Part shown: positions 7,822 through 17,095 of the stretch, piece by piece | Position numbering within the stretch: position 1 is the stretch's first letter | How the letters are laid out: each line of letters begins with the position of its first letter | Assembly (NCBI RefSeq): GCF_016595215.1 | Contig: NZ_JAENHK010000008.1 | Coordinates: forward strand, 244,085-308,084 | Origin: Chryseobacterium paridis | GTDB lineage: Bacteria > Bacteroidota > Bacteroidia > Flavobacteriales > Weeksellaceae | DNA length: 64,000 nucleotides | Reading direction: 5' to 3' | Notes under the pieces: generated by a model | Database searches by the model: none | What the model was told of the DNA's origin: nothing | The model's input: the letters and a program-made list of their open reading frames with translations, nothing else | Made by a program: the position numbers and the translations under genes

Positions 7822-9333
7822 ATGAGTGTAGTAAAGGTTAAATCAATCATAGATTCTTCAAAAACATACGAATATGTTGATGATGGAAATCCTATCAAAG
7901 GTGGAGTAAAAGATGTTTATTTCGCTCCGGGCAGAAAATATGTAGTAGCATTTTTCAGAGATTTATTAGACTTTAATCAAAAAGAACGGATTAAAAAGAT
8001 TGTAACAGTTTACCTGGAAAATATTAAAAATGGACATAGTTCAGATTATTATTTAAATCTTTTGTATAGATGGCCTTACGACGCTGTTGAAAAAGATGAA
8101 AAAATAGGTGTAATAGTTCCAATTTATGATTCCAAATTTTTCTTTAATAAAGGATACAGTTCTAGTGACAATATTAAAGGAACCGAAAAAAAAGGACTTT
8201 GGTTTACTGCCCCATCTTTTAGAAATAAGCAATACCCTCTAGTTTTAGATAAATCAGAACTTGGAGACTGGTTAAGTTATTTTCAGATTAGTATAAATTT
8301 ATGTAGAGGAGTTAAAAAGTTACATCAAATGGGTTTAGCCCACTCTGATTTATCTTATAACAATGTTTTGATTGATCCAATAACAAAATCTGCTAATATT
8401 ATAGATATAGATGGTTTAGTGGTTCACGGTCTTTATCCTCCGGAAGTCATTGGTACTGCTGATTTTATAGCGCCAGAAGTTCTAAGCACAAAGCATTTGA
8501 AACTACAAGATCCTAGTAGAAAACTGCCAAATCAGAAGACAGATTTACATGCTTTAGCAACTCTTATTTATATGTATCTACTAAGAAGACATCCTTTGCG
8601 AGGTGGAAAAGTTTGGGATTTAGAGTCTGAAAAAGATGAGGTTTTATCGATGGGTGAAAAAGCAGTTTTTGTAGAGCATCCCACAGATCAGATCAACCGC
8701 GTAAAAGTGGATCATTTAAAAAAATGGAATTTATTTTGGGGCGACCCTAGTAAAATTCCATACACAGCTACGGGTCCTTACTTAAGCGAATTATTTAAAA
8801 AAGCTTTTATCGATGGTTTGCATAATCCTTTACTTCGCCCAATTGCGAATGAATGGGAAACAGCTTTACTCAAAACTGTTGATCTCATCCAACCTTGCAC
8901 TAATGTTAACTGTGATGAAAAATGGTATGTTTTTGATAATACATCAAAACCAAGATGTCCGTTCTGCGGAACTCCTCACAAAGGAACTTTACCAGTAGTT
9001 GATCTCTACTATAAATTTAAGGATAATGTCTGGAAACCTGAAAACCATAGATTGATGGTCTATCACAATCAGTATCTTTTCAAGTGGCATGTTTCAAAAA
9101 AAGTCATCCGCAATGAAAGTTTAACTCCTTTTGATAAAAAACCTGTAGGCTATTTTACATTTTACCAAAATAAATGGGTTTTAGTAAATCAAAATTTACC
9201 AAATATGAAAGACCTCACTGAAGACAAAATCATACCTGTTAACTCAATGGTAGAGCTTACGGATGGTAAAAAAATCATGCTTTCGGATGAAGAAGGAGGT
9301 CGTTTAATGTATATTACTTTAACAAACAAATAA
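7822..9333 (+). CDS. protein kinase-like protein with C-terminal zinc-ribbon (TerY-P triad kinase)
   Basis: The 503-residue protein contains a protein-kinase fold: catalytic loop HSDLSYNN at residues 174-181, a DIDG in place of DFG at 195-198, and a GTADFIAPEV P+1 segment near 215. The usual VAxK lysine is not obvious: the equivalent strand reads YVVAFFRD. Around 358-385 a zinc ribbon is formed by CTNVNC and CPFCG, followed by a ~115-residue beta-rich tail. It begins four bases after the phosphatase gene. The kinase/phosphatase/VWA trio is the known TerY-P triad; whether this kinase is fully active is uncertain. Confidence 0.85.
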   Translation: MSVVKVKSIIDSSKTYEYVDDGNPIKGGVKDVYFAPGRKYVVAFFRDLLDFNQKERIKKIVTVYLENIKNGHSSDYYLNLLYRWPYDAVEKDEKIGVIVPIYDSKFFFNKGYSSSDNIKGTEKKGLWFTAPSFRNKQYPLVLDKSELGDWLSYFQISINLCRGVKKLHQMGLAHSDLSYNNVLIDPITKSANIIDIDGLVVHGLYPPEVIGTADFIAPEVLSTKHLKLQDPSRKLPNQKTDLHALATLIYMYLLRRHPLRGGKVWDLESEKDEVLSMGEKAVFVEHPTDQINRVKVDHLKKWNLFWGDPSKIPYTATGPYLSELFKKAFIDGLHNPLLRPIANEWETALLKTVDLIQPCTNVNCDEKWYVFDNTSKPRCPFCGTPHKGTLPVVDLYYKFKDNVWKPENHRLMVYHNQYLFKWHVSKKVIRNESLTPFDKKPVGYFTFYQNKWVLVNQNLPNMKDLTEDKIIPVNSMVELTDGKKIMLSDEEGGRLMYITLTNK

Positions 9334-9340
9334 AATTCAA

Positions 9341-10360
9341 ATGAATAATAATATTTTAGATTTACATCCCGGTTTAGTAATTGGTTTTGCAATCGTAGTA
9401 GTTATCATGCTTTTATTGGATCTTGGCGTATTCAACAAAAAAGCACATGAAGTTTCTTCAAAAGAAGCTACCATATGGTCAATAGTATGGATTTCCTTAT
9501 CAATGGTATTTTCCGGTGTTGTATATTGGGTTTTCAACCAGACGGAAGGACATACCCTGGCATTAGAAAAATTTACGCAATATCAGGCTGCATACTGGAT
9601 TGAGAAAGCTCTTTCAGTAGATAATCTTTTTGTATTCATTTTGGTTTTTGGTTTTTTTAAAGTACCTAAATTTCTTCATCACAAAGTTTTATTCTGGGGA
9701 ATTATCGGAGCTTTAATTTTCAGGGCTATCTTTATTTTTGTAGGAGTTGAATTAATTGATTTGACCTATTTACCTGAAATAAATATTTTCGGCCACACTC
9801 TAAAAATCAATGTTGTAATGACACTTTTTGGTTTGTTCCTTATTTATGCAGGAATCAAATCATGGGGTGATGGCGGCGATGATGATGACGAAGATTACAG
9901 TGATACGGCAGGTGCAAAACTGATCAAAAGTTTTTGGAAAGTTTCTGATAACTATGATGGTGATAAATTTTTCACCGTACAGAACGGAATAAAAATGGCA
10001 ACTCCGCTTTTGGTAGTTGTAGCTGTTATTGAGTTTACAGATGTACTTTTCGCAGTTGATTCTATTCCTGCGATCTTTGCAATTTCCAATGATCCATTCA
10101 TTTTATATACTTCAAATATATTTGCTATCTTAGGGTTAAGATCACTTTACTTTCTTTTAGCAAATTTTATTCATATGTTTAGCAAATTACCGTATGGATT
10201 AGCAATTATTTTAGCTTTTATCGGGGTTAAAATGCTGATTGCGCCTTGGTATCATATATCATCTCCAATTTCATTGGGAATTGTAGGCGGAGTTTTGATA
10301 GTCTCCGTTTTACTGTCAGTCTTGCTTCCAGAGAAAAAAGAAAATGATATAGTCAAATAA
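9341..10360 (+). CDS. terC: TerC-family integral membrane protein
   Basis: A 339-residue protein with about eight to nine hydrophobic segments. TerC signature residues are present: LLDLGVFN near residue 26, SVDNLFVFILVF near 87, EFTDVLFAVDSIPAIFAIS near 230, with conserved acidic residues inside the membrane, and NIFAILGLRSLYF. The acidic loop WGDGGDDDDEDYSD near 175 faces away from the membrane and may bind metal. TerC proteins are linked to metal export or metal loading of secreted proteins and to Ter stress loci. It closes the first part of the block. Confidence 0.93.
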   Translation: MNNNILDLHPGLVIGFAIVVVIMLLLDLGVFNKKAHEVSSKEATIWSIVWISLSMVFSGVVYWVFNQTEGHTLALEKFTQYQAAYWIEKALSVDNLFVFILVFGFFKVPKFLHHKVLFWGIIGALIFRAIFIFVGVELIDLTYLPEINIFGHTLKINVVMTLFGLFLIYAGIKSWGDGGDDDDEDYSDTAGAKLIKSFWKVSDNYDGDKFFTVQNGIKMATPLLVVVAVIEFTDVLFAVDSIPAIFAISNDPFILYTSNIFAILGLRSLYFLLANFIHMFSKLPYGLAIILAFIGVKMLIAPWYHISSPISLGIVGGVLIVSVLLSVLLPEKKENDIVK

Positions 10361-10373
10361 TCTTATTTTAGTA

Positions 10374-10410
10374 ATGTCCTATTCATTTACGTAAGAATGT
10401 AAAAGGACAT
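10374..10410 (+). promoter_or_regulatory. imperfect hairpin between terC and the TerB_C gene
   Basis: ATGTCCT (10374-10380) pairs with AGGACAT (10404-10410), and inside lie CATT/AATG and the palindrome TTACGTAA (10387-10394). No T-run follows on either strand, so this is not a standard terminator. It could be an RNA-processing site, an attenuator or an operator separating the signalling genes from the DNA-processing genes. Confidence 0.4.
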
Positions 10411-10429
10411 ACTCACAAAAACTATAGCC

Positions 10430-11905
10430 ATGGAAAGACAAATCTCATCTCAAAATAACAACAGTGACTTTATTACCGATGTGTCTGGAATGGAAGAGAT
10501 TCCAATACAGTATAATGATTTAGAAAATGAAATTTTGGGTAAGGATCTTAGCAGTAAATCATATAATTATGAAGTTGATTCTTATAAGCTAGGTAGTAAA
10601 TACAGGAAGAAATTGACTCTTGATGATGTTCAATGTACTCTTCTTGACCGATTATCATTTAATACTAATGTTTTTAATGAGATAGAATATTGCAGAGTTC
10701 AAATCTTAAAACAATTTCTGCGACTTACAGACTTTTTGTTTAAAGAATGTGTACCTATTAATAGGTCATATCATACAGTTGTTGATGAACTGACTGAAAT
10801 TATCATTGTTTTAGAATACAATTACAAAAATGACAGCTTAAATTATAAATATACATCCGAATCAATACAATCAGATATCTTCAACCATCTTCTGAAGTTG
10901 TGTGAAAATAGTGTACGGGATTTTTATGAAATAAAACGTAAAATTAATATTGATTTTAAATATACAAAGCCGGAAATCCTAGATAAATTTAATAAGAAAA
11001 TAGTATCCAAAGCAGAGGTTTTTCTTGAAAATCATAAGCATCAAATTTTAGATGCCGATTATAGAACCAATCTAATTCTAAATGAAACAAATACAAACAG
11101 ATGGAAAACCAAATTTGAACTCATTAAATCAGACTATACGAATGCAGTATCCTTTGAAAGAGAGATTGCTAGATTGGCAGAAGTAAATATCAATAATCCT
11201 TCGGTTGATAGTTTGTATTTTGAGGCTTCAAAATTTATCTCTGTTTTTGATAAAAATTCTGCACTCCGTTTGTATGTTTATTATTTAGATAAGGATCTGG
11301 ACTCACAAAAGTTTGATAATAGGCAGCTCAATAAAACAATCCAAAAAAGCTTATTCACTAATGTTACTCAATTTACCGAGTTTGAATCTATTGTCAATGA
11401 ATTTGTTCGCAACAGAGATTTAAACTCATGTATTGAAAAATTGAACAAAATATATTTACCTAAAAGAAAAAAAATCATCATCGATACCGAAGCTATTGAG
11501 CATGTAAAAAGATTAGACTCGGAAATTACCCAAAAATTAGGTGATATTTTAAGTGATGATGAAGAAAATGATTATCTGCATTCAGAGTCTAGAGAGGATG
11601 ATAATAAAAATATAGCTTTTAGCATAGCTAATACATCTGATGATACAATTATTAAATACGAAGCAGATTTAAACTTCAATGACATTCAGAAGGATGTTTT
11701 AGATTTATTTGAAAAGAATAGTTTTACTATTCTTTATTCAGAATTTTCAGATTATATGAGATCCAGACAATTATTTGTTGGAGCAGCAATAGAGTCAATT
11801 AACGAAATTTGTTTTGAGCTGCTTGACGATGTACTTATAGAAGAGGAGGACGAATACTTAACTATAAACCAAGAATACTTTAAAAAACTACTTACTCATG
11901 ATTAA
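10430..11905 (+). CDS. TerB_C domain protein
   Basis: A 491-residue, Asp/Glu/Lys-rich, largely helical protein. The last ~85 residues (from DIQKDVLDLFEKN through QLFVGAAIESINEICFELLDD to YLTINQEYFKKLL) match the form of the TerB C-terminal domain. The middle shows coiled-coil-like character and an acidic patch (LSDDEENDYL) around 380. Such proteins are commonly encoded beside a DUF2791/BrxD-type ATPase and a DEAD/DEAH helicase, exactly as here; the following gene overlaps by eight bases. The ATG at 10430 follows a 69-base gap. The N-terminal 400 residues are not assigned. Confidence 0.7.
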   Translation: MERQISSQNNNSDFITDVSGMEEIPIQYNDLENEILGKDLSSKSYNYEVDSYKLGSKYRKKLTLDDVQCTLLDRLSFNTNVFNEIEYCRVQILKQFLRLTDFLFKECVPINRSYHTVVDELTEIIIVLEYNYKNDSLNYKYTSESIQSDIFNHLLKLCENSVRDFYEIKRKINIDFKYTKPEILDKFNKKIVSKAEVFLENHKHQILDADYRTNLILNETNTNRWKTKFELIKSDYTNAVSFEREIARLAEVNINNPSVDSLYFEASKFISVFDKNSALRLYVYYLDKDLDSQKFDNRQLNKTIQKSLFTNVTQFTEFESIVNEFVRNRDLNSCIEKLNKIYLPKRKKIIIDTEAIEHVKRLDSEITQKLGDILSDDEENDYLHSESREDDNKNIAFSIANTSDDTIIKYEADLNFNDIQKDVLDLFEKNSFTILYSEFSDYMRSRQLFVGAAIESINEICFELLDDVLIEEEDEYLTINQEYFKKLLTHD

Positions 11906-13214
11906 TAATATTAAACCAAAAGAAGCTACATCAATAATCAATTCTTTGACAGGTGGTGTGGTCCCAAAAGTGGGAGTTCAACACATCACAGTTGGAAGAT
12001 CTGAAGAAGTTGATGCGGCGATCACAACGCTAGAAGAGGTTAAAAATGGTCACAGCGTGGTCAAATTCTGGATAGGAGATTTTGGAAGTGGTAAATCTTT
12101 TATGCTACATTTACTAAATACGGTAGCGATGAAACAAAAGTTTGTTGTTGCCAATGCGGACTTCACTCCGGACAACAGACTGTATTCTAATGACGGAAAG
12201 AGCGTAATACTTTACTCTGCTATTATGGATAATATTGCCATACAGACAAAACCTGAAGGAGGAGCACTTCCTACTTTACTAGAAAAATGGATTGAACAGG
12301 TAATATCTAAAACTGCAGAGGATAACAAAATTTCATTGGTTGATATTCGCAACAATCAATATGGAGATCTTATCAGAAACGCCATCATGAAAACAGTGAA
12401 CGAAATTACTGAAGTCGGAGGTTTTGATTTCGGTTCAGTCATTGTTAAATATTATAACGGGTACATTACTAATGATGAATCTTTGCGTAGAAATTCTCTT
12501 AAATGGTTAAAAGGTGAATATAAAACTAAAACCGAAGCAAGACAGGATTTAGGAATCCGTGAGATCATTAATGATTCCAATTATTATGATATGTTGAAGA
12601 ACTTCTGTAAACTTTTTGTAAGCATGGGATATAGCGGATTCATGATCAATCTGGATGAAGCCATCAATCTCTATAAGATTTCAACCTCCGCAGTGAGGGA
12701 AAAGAATTATGAAAAGATTTTATCCATTTATAACGACTGTTTTCAAGGCAAAGTATCTAATTTATTTATCAATTTTGCGGGAACAAAAGAATTTCTAGAA
12801 AATGAAAAAAGGGGGCTGTTTAGTTATCAGGCTTTGAAATCCAGACTTCAAAGCAACAAATTTGAAACTCTTAAAATCCGAGATTATGCACAACCGGTTA
12901 TTAAACTACATCCTTTGGATCACAATGAAATCTTTGTGTTGCTAAAAAAATTAAAACTAATTTTTGATTTCAATTATAAAATAGAACTTAACATCACGGA
13001 TGAAGAAATTTCTGCATTTATGGAGGAAATGTTCAATAAACCAGGAGCATCAGAATTCCTTACACCAAGAGAGGTTATCAGAGACTTTTTGAATATACTG
13101 AATATCATAAGACAAAATCCTGAAGTTGATAAAAAACGTCTTTTCGGTGAAATAGAGATTTCTGATGAGAGACCAAATGATCTTGTTCTGTTAGATAGTA
13201 TTGAGGAATTATGA
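11898..13214 (+). CDS. BrxD-like ATP-binding protein (DUF2791 type)
   Basis: A 438-residue P-loop ATPase. Walker A is GDFGSGKS at residues 60-67, preceded by the TVGRSEEVDA segment that opens this family. Walker B is FMINLDEAINLY near residue 250, and an arginine-rich sensor segment follows. The length and the order of motifs fit BrxD, the ATPase of type 2 BREX. It overlaps the TerB_C gene by eight bases and the helicase gene by four (ATGA), so the three are translationally coupled. Unlike BREX, no methyltransferase (PglX/BrxX) or PglZ gene is near. Confidence 0.82.
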   Translation: MINNIKPKEATSIINSLTGGVVPKVGVQHITVGRSEEVDAAITTLEEVKNGHSVVKFWIGDFGSGKSFMLHLLNTVAMKQKFVVANADFTPDNRLYSNDGKSVILYSAIMDNIAIQTKPEGGALPTLLEKWIEQVISKTAEDNKISLVDIRNNQYGDLIRNAIMKTVNEITEVGGFDFGSVIVKYYNGYITNDESLRRNSLKWLKGEYKTKTEARQDLGIREIINDSNYYDMLKNFCKLFVSMGYSGFMINLDEAINLYKISTSAVREKNYEKILSIYNDCFQGKVSNLFINFAGTKEFLENEKRGLFSYQALKSRLQSNKFETLKIRDYAQPVIKLHPLDHNEIFVLLKKLKLIFDFNYKIELNITDEEISAFMEEMFNKPGASEFLTPREVIRDFLNILNIIRQNPEVDKKRLFGEIEISDERPNDLVLLDSIEEL

Positions 13215-15361
13215 CCGCATTTGACCTTTTATCTGAACCGATTAGAAAATATATCAGGGATCAACGTTGGGAAAGCCTCCGAAAAATTCAGGAGGCATCA
13301 ATTCCCCGTATATTACAAACAGAAAACAACTATGTTATCATCTCAAAAACCGCATCTGGTAAAACAGAAGCAGCATTTCTTCCTATTCTTTCCAAAGTAA
13401 ATTTTAAAGAGAGAGGAGTTAAAGTATTGTATATTTCTCCACTTATCGCACTAATCAATGATCAATTTGTACGGGTAGAAAAGCTATGCGAATATCTCGA
13501 TATAAAAGTTACTAAATGGCATGGAGAAGCTTCCAAAGCTCAAAAAGATCATCTCATTAAGAATCCTGAAGGCATTGTTTTAATAACACCAGAATCTTTA
13601 GAGGCCATGTTTGTTAACAGACCTTACAATATTCATCATTTATTTTCTAAGCTCGACTACATCGTTATTGATGAAATCCATTCCTTTTTAGGCTCAGAAC
13701 GTGGAGTTCATCTGAAATCACTCTTAAGCCGCTTACAGCAGGCCAACGAAAATAGGTTTAAAGTTGTTGCTCTTTCTGCAACTGTAAGTGATGTTAATGA
13801 GTATGCAGAGCTAAAAGATTATTTAGGAAATTCTGAGGATACAAAAATAATTCGTGACAATACTCCTAAACCTATTAATGTAATTTTCAAATATTTTCCG
13901 GGGCCTGTCACAGAATTACCTCTTGATCTTCTGAAGGATTTATATGTCAGAACCCATGATTCTAAAGTTTTGGTTTTTCCAAATGCTAGAGGAAGAGTAG
14001 AAGAAGTCGCTGTAAAACTTAAAATGATCTCTGAGCGCGTGGGTGGTCATAAAAATTACTTTTCTCATCACTCATCTGTTGATAAAGAAGTTCGTGAATA
14101 TGTAGAATTTTTTGCGAAAAATGCCAGTTTACAAAATTTCTGCATCTCCTGTACTTCCACCTTAGAGTTAGGAATTGATATTGGAAATGTAGATGAAGTG
14201 GTGCAGATTGATGCAACAAATAGTATCGCATCACTAATACAGAGAGTCGGAAGAAGTGGAAGAAGAGAAGATAAATCAAGTAATCTGTGTCTTTATTCAA
14301 CTGATAAATGGAGTCTTTTGCAGTCTATTGCTTGCTGGCTTCTTTACACCGAAAAATATATTGAACCGATTCAAGTCACTGAAAAGCCATATGATGTACT
14401 GCTCCATCAAATTCTATCGATTGTAAAAGGAAGTTCAGGACTTTATTTAGTTGAGCTTTTAGATAAGATAGCTAAAAACCCAACATTTAGCAACATCACA
14501 GAAATTGAAGTAAAAGATATCATCAATCACCTTAATCAAATTGATTTTCTTGAAAAATTAGGCAATGAATATATTATTGGTGTTGAAGGTGAAAAAGTGG
14601 TTAATAATAAAGATTTTTACAGTTTATTTCATACGCCAACTTTTTTTAAGGTTTCAAGCAATGGCGTTAAAATCGGAGAATTGCCACTTACTCCACAGGT
14701 TAGAGAAGATGAAAATGTATATTTATCCGCAAAAATCTGGAAGATTAAGTATATAGATTTTGAATCTAAAAAGATAGAAGTTATTCCTGCAAAAGATGGC
14801 AGAAAACCTCTTTTTCTTGGCGATGCAGCTGATACAGCACATTTGATAAGAGAAAAAATGTTGGAAATTCTATTTTCTAAAGAAGTTTATGATTTTTTAG
14901 ATCAGGTCGGCCAACTTGTTCTACAGTATTTTCGTGTCGAACTCTCAGTATTTAAGGTCACTAATGTAAAAAAACAACGACCATTATTAAACAGTAATGA
15001 TAATATATTCTTTTATTCTTTTGCAGGATCGCAAATCAACAAAACAATTTGTTTACTATTTGAGGAAATCGGAATTGATTATAGATATGATGAAAGCTGC
15101 TCAATATTTCAATTCAAGCATTCTGAATTAGATCTACTAGAAAAAATTAAAGCAACAAAATTAAACGACGATCAGATTAACCAAATTTTATATAAACATT
15201 TGGAAAGAAATCCGAGTATGATTAATTTTTCAAAATGGGGTGCTTATTTACCTCTGAGATTTCAAGCTGAAATACTAAAAAATAAACTTTATAATTTTGA
15301 TGAATGTTTCACTTTCTTAAATAAAATTGACTACGTTTTCAATGAACATGATGTTGACTAA
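13211..15361 (+). CDS. DEAD/DEAH helicase, BrxHI/Lhr-like
   Basis: The 716-residue protein has a complete superfamily 2 helicase core: TASGKTEA at residues 47-54 (motif I), DEIH at 154-157 (motif II), LSATVSD (III), STLELGIDIG (V) and QRVGRSGRR (VI). The ~330 residues after the core include a winged-helix-like region and an unassigned C-terminus. It resembles Lhr-type helicases, including BrxHI, which accompany BrxD. The ATGA overlap with the preceding ATPase gene indicates a joint complex, probably acting on DNA. It is the last gene of the block. Confidence 0.85.
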   Translation: MTAFDLLSEPIRKYIRDQRWESLRKIQEASIPRILQTENNYVIISKTASGKTEAAFLPILSKVNFKERGVKVLYISPLIALINDQFVRVEKLCEYLDIKVTKWHGEASKAQKDHLIKNPEGIVLITPESLEAMFVNRPYNIHHLFSKLDYIVIDEIHSFLGSERGVHLKSLLSRLQQANENRFKVVALSATVSDVNEYAELKDYLGNSEDTKIIRDNTPKPINVIFKYFPGPVTELPLDLLKDLYVRTHDSKVLVFPNARGRVEEVAVKLKMISERVGGHKNYFSHHSSVDKEVREYVEFFAKNASLQNFCISCTSTLELGIDIGNVDEVVQIDATNSIASLIQRVGRSGRREDKSSNLCLYSTDKWSLLQSIACWLLYTEKYIEPIQVTEKPYDVLLHQILSIVKGSSGLYLVELLDKIAKNPTFSNITEIEVKDIINHLNQIDFLEKLGNEYIIGVEGEKVVNNKDFYSLFHTPTFFKVSSNGVKIGELPLTPQVREDENVYLSAKIWKIKYIDFESKKIEVIPAKDGRKPLFLGDAADTAHLIREKMLEILFSKEVYDFLDQVGQLVLQYFRVELSVFKVTNVKKQRPLLNSNDNIFFYSFAGSQINKTICLLFEEIGIDYRYDESCSIFQFKHSELDLLEKIKATKLNDDQINQILYKHLERNPSMINFSKWGAYLPLRFQAEILKNKLYNFDECFTFLNKIDYVFNEHDVD

Positions 15362-15549
15362 TTTATTATGATGGATTTATTATTTACTCATATTAAATTG
15401 TAAATTATCATCTATTTATGAATTGCTCTATGGATTGTCAACAAAATAGTACGAGATTAAGAGTATAAGAGAAGTTATTAAATATATTTTTCTTATATCT
15501 GATTTAGCAAAATGAATCAAAAACCAACATTTCTAAGATAAGTAATTCG

Positions 15550-15625
15550 GTTTTACCTATCTCCGCTAAGAGGTAAAACTTAAAAATCTATTAAACCTAC
15601 AATTTGCAAAAATTGTAGGTTTTTT
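15550..15625 (+). terminator. hairpin plus intrinsic terminator (repeat copy 1)
   Basis: GTTTTACCT (15550-15558) pairs perfectly with AGGTAAAAC (15571-15579). A second hairpin AAACCTACAATTT / AAATTGTAGGTTT (15593-15605 / 15610-15622) then runs into T residues. A diverged copy of the same arrangement is at 17096-17182. The rest of the 15362-15913 gap is AT-rich, and I see no gene in it; the short open frame at 15624-15806 has no coding character. The element may terminate the ter block. Confidence 0.6.
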
Positions 15626-15913
15626 GTTTTTTTGGAGATATACTCAAAATTTTCAAAAATGCTCAAAAAGTTGTAGCAAAATCGTGGCACTCTTAAATCT
15701 CAAAAAAAATGTCGTAGAATTGAGATTAAATGCTGTAAATCAAATATTAGGAATATTTAACGACTTGATTTTAGAATGCATTAGTTCGACATTTATTAAC
15801 TTTTAATAGTGTAGGTTATCCAGATTATATATAAATTTAGATTATGGAAAAGTGTTGATTTCAGGTTTCATATACCTCAAATTTCATTCTTTACCAATAA
15901 AAACTAATATACT

Positions 15914-16933
15914 ATGGAACAACAAGAAAAACCAACGGTAGCAGGTGTTGCTACTGAATCTGACAAAGTAAATGCCCTTAAGTATGCCGGCGCTATTCAA
16001 ATGGCGGTCGGTGTTGGTAAATATGCTCCGCCGGACCAGGACTATTATCCTGATAAGGAAGCATATTATAAAGTATATAACGATCCTAGCTTTGCCCTTG
16101 TGCGAGATGTTGATTTTTTGGCTAATTTCAATATACAATACACAATACAGGTTAAGGAAAATGTGGCCACGATGGACGGCAAGGAGATCGTAATATTACC
16201 AGAGGAGTACTTATCCTACTATGGTTATATCGCAATGGAAGCAAATCCCACCGATCCTCAAAATCCGATTTGCGTGGTAGCCTTTCGTGGTACACAAACT
16301 CTTTTTGAAGCATATGAAGATAAAAGATTTGCAGAGGAGTCCTTCATAGAGTATGACGATGTGGGTAAATGCAAGATCCCACAAGGCTTTCATGAGATGT
16401 TGAAAAAGGCCCAGATTGTACCGCTGAAGAATAGTGGAAATACTGGCCGGGCTTCGTTATTTGAGTTTGCAAGAAATCCGGGCGTCCTTTTTGGAGGGAA
16501 CGCGCCCAAATATATAACAGCTATAGGATATAGTCTGGGTGCTACAATGGCTACTTATTTTGCTGCACTGGCAACCTTGAAAGGCAGGGATAATGTCCGC
16601 CTCTTTACCTTTGCATCGCCAAGGGTAGGAAACGTTAATTTTATTACCTGGGCTGCCCAACTAATTAAAGAAAATAACATAGTTCGAAGTTATAACAGGG
16701 CCGATGAGGTTCCTACACTTCCTGACTGGCCTAGTATCAAGGGTAATCGTTGTTTACATGTGCCTGGTAAAGAATTTCAAGTGGATTCTACTAATGATTA
16801 TAAACATGTTAGACCTGGTTCGGAATGTGCACATCAATTGTCCGTTTATATGTACCTGATGGACAGTAGTAAAAACCCCAACGTTGTTGGTGCTGGCGGT
16901 CATAAAGATTGTATGCCCGTAACAGAAAAATAA
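15914..16933 (+). CDS. lipase family (class 3) protein
   Basis: A 339-residue alpha/beta hydrolase of the fungal-lipase-like class. VVAFRGTQTL near residue 121 gives the oxyanion strand, GYSLGA at 205-210 holds the nucleophile Ser207, ASPRVGN and RADEVPTLP supply the region with the catalytic Asp, and a His near 312 completes the triad. No signal peptide is visible, so it is either cytoplasmic or exported by a non-Sec route. Its bases are richer in G and C than neighbouring genes, and it lies between two copies of a hairpin/terminator repeat, both of which hint at transfer. Substrate not predicted. Confidence 0.87.
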   Translation: MEQQEKPTVAGVATESDKVNALKYAGAIQMAVGVGKYAPPDQDYYPDKEAYYKVYNDPSFALVRDVDFLANFNIQYTIQVKENVATMDGKEIVILPEEYLSYYGYIAMEANPTDPQNPICVVAFRGTQTLFEAYEDKRFAEESFIEYDDVGKCKIPQGFHEMLKKAQIVPLKNSGNTGRASLFEFARNPGVLFGGNAPKYITAIGYSLGATMATYFAALATLKGRDNVRLFTFASPRVGNVNFITWAAQLIKENNIVRSYNRADEVPTLPDWPSIKGNRCLHVPGKEFQVDSTNDYKHVRPGSECAHQLSVYMYLMDSSKNPNVVGAGGHKDCMPVTEK

Positions 16934-16934
16934 T

Positions 16935-16970
16935 AAAGGAGGGTGTCTCAAAAGGCACCCTCCTTTTTTT
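16935..16970 (+). terminator. strong intrinsic terminator of the lipase gene
   Basis: AAAGGAGGGTG (16935-16945) pairs with CACCCTCCTTT (16956-16966) and is followed by T residues. It begins directly after the lipase stop. Confidence 0.92.
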
Positions 16971-17095
16971 GGGGATCTCCTGGATGGCTTTTCCTGTTCT
17001 TATGGTATACCCGGAGGAAAAACACACTCCGTCATATTTAAAGCCTCTTTGCAACACCAGACTTGTATGCAAAAAAAATAGAGTAGGTATTAGGC

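Noticed and set aside
2746..10360. Calling this a tellurite-resistance operon
   Set aside because: TerD, TerY and TerC proteins are named for tellurite but serve general stress functions; nothing in the sequence shows tellurite as substrate.
11898..15361. Complete BREX system
   Set aside because: Only BrxD-like and BrxHI-like genes are present; the methyltransferase, PglZ-type phosphatase and other core genes are missing.
15541..15579. TTCGGTTTTACC..TCTCCG resembles the 3' half of a tRNA
   Set aside because: The T loop lacks the conserved A and no acceptor, D or anticodon arm can be formed upstream; the stretch pairs better as a simple hairpin.
15624..15806. Open frame after the ter block
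   Set aside because: Sixty residues without recognisable domain, directly after a terminator, in AT-rich sequence; most likely non-coding.
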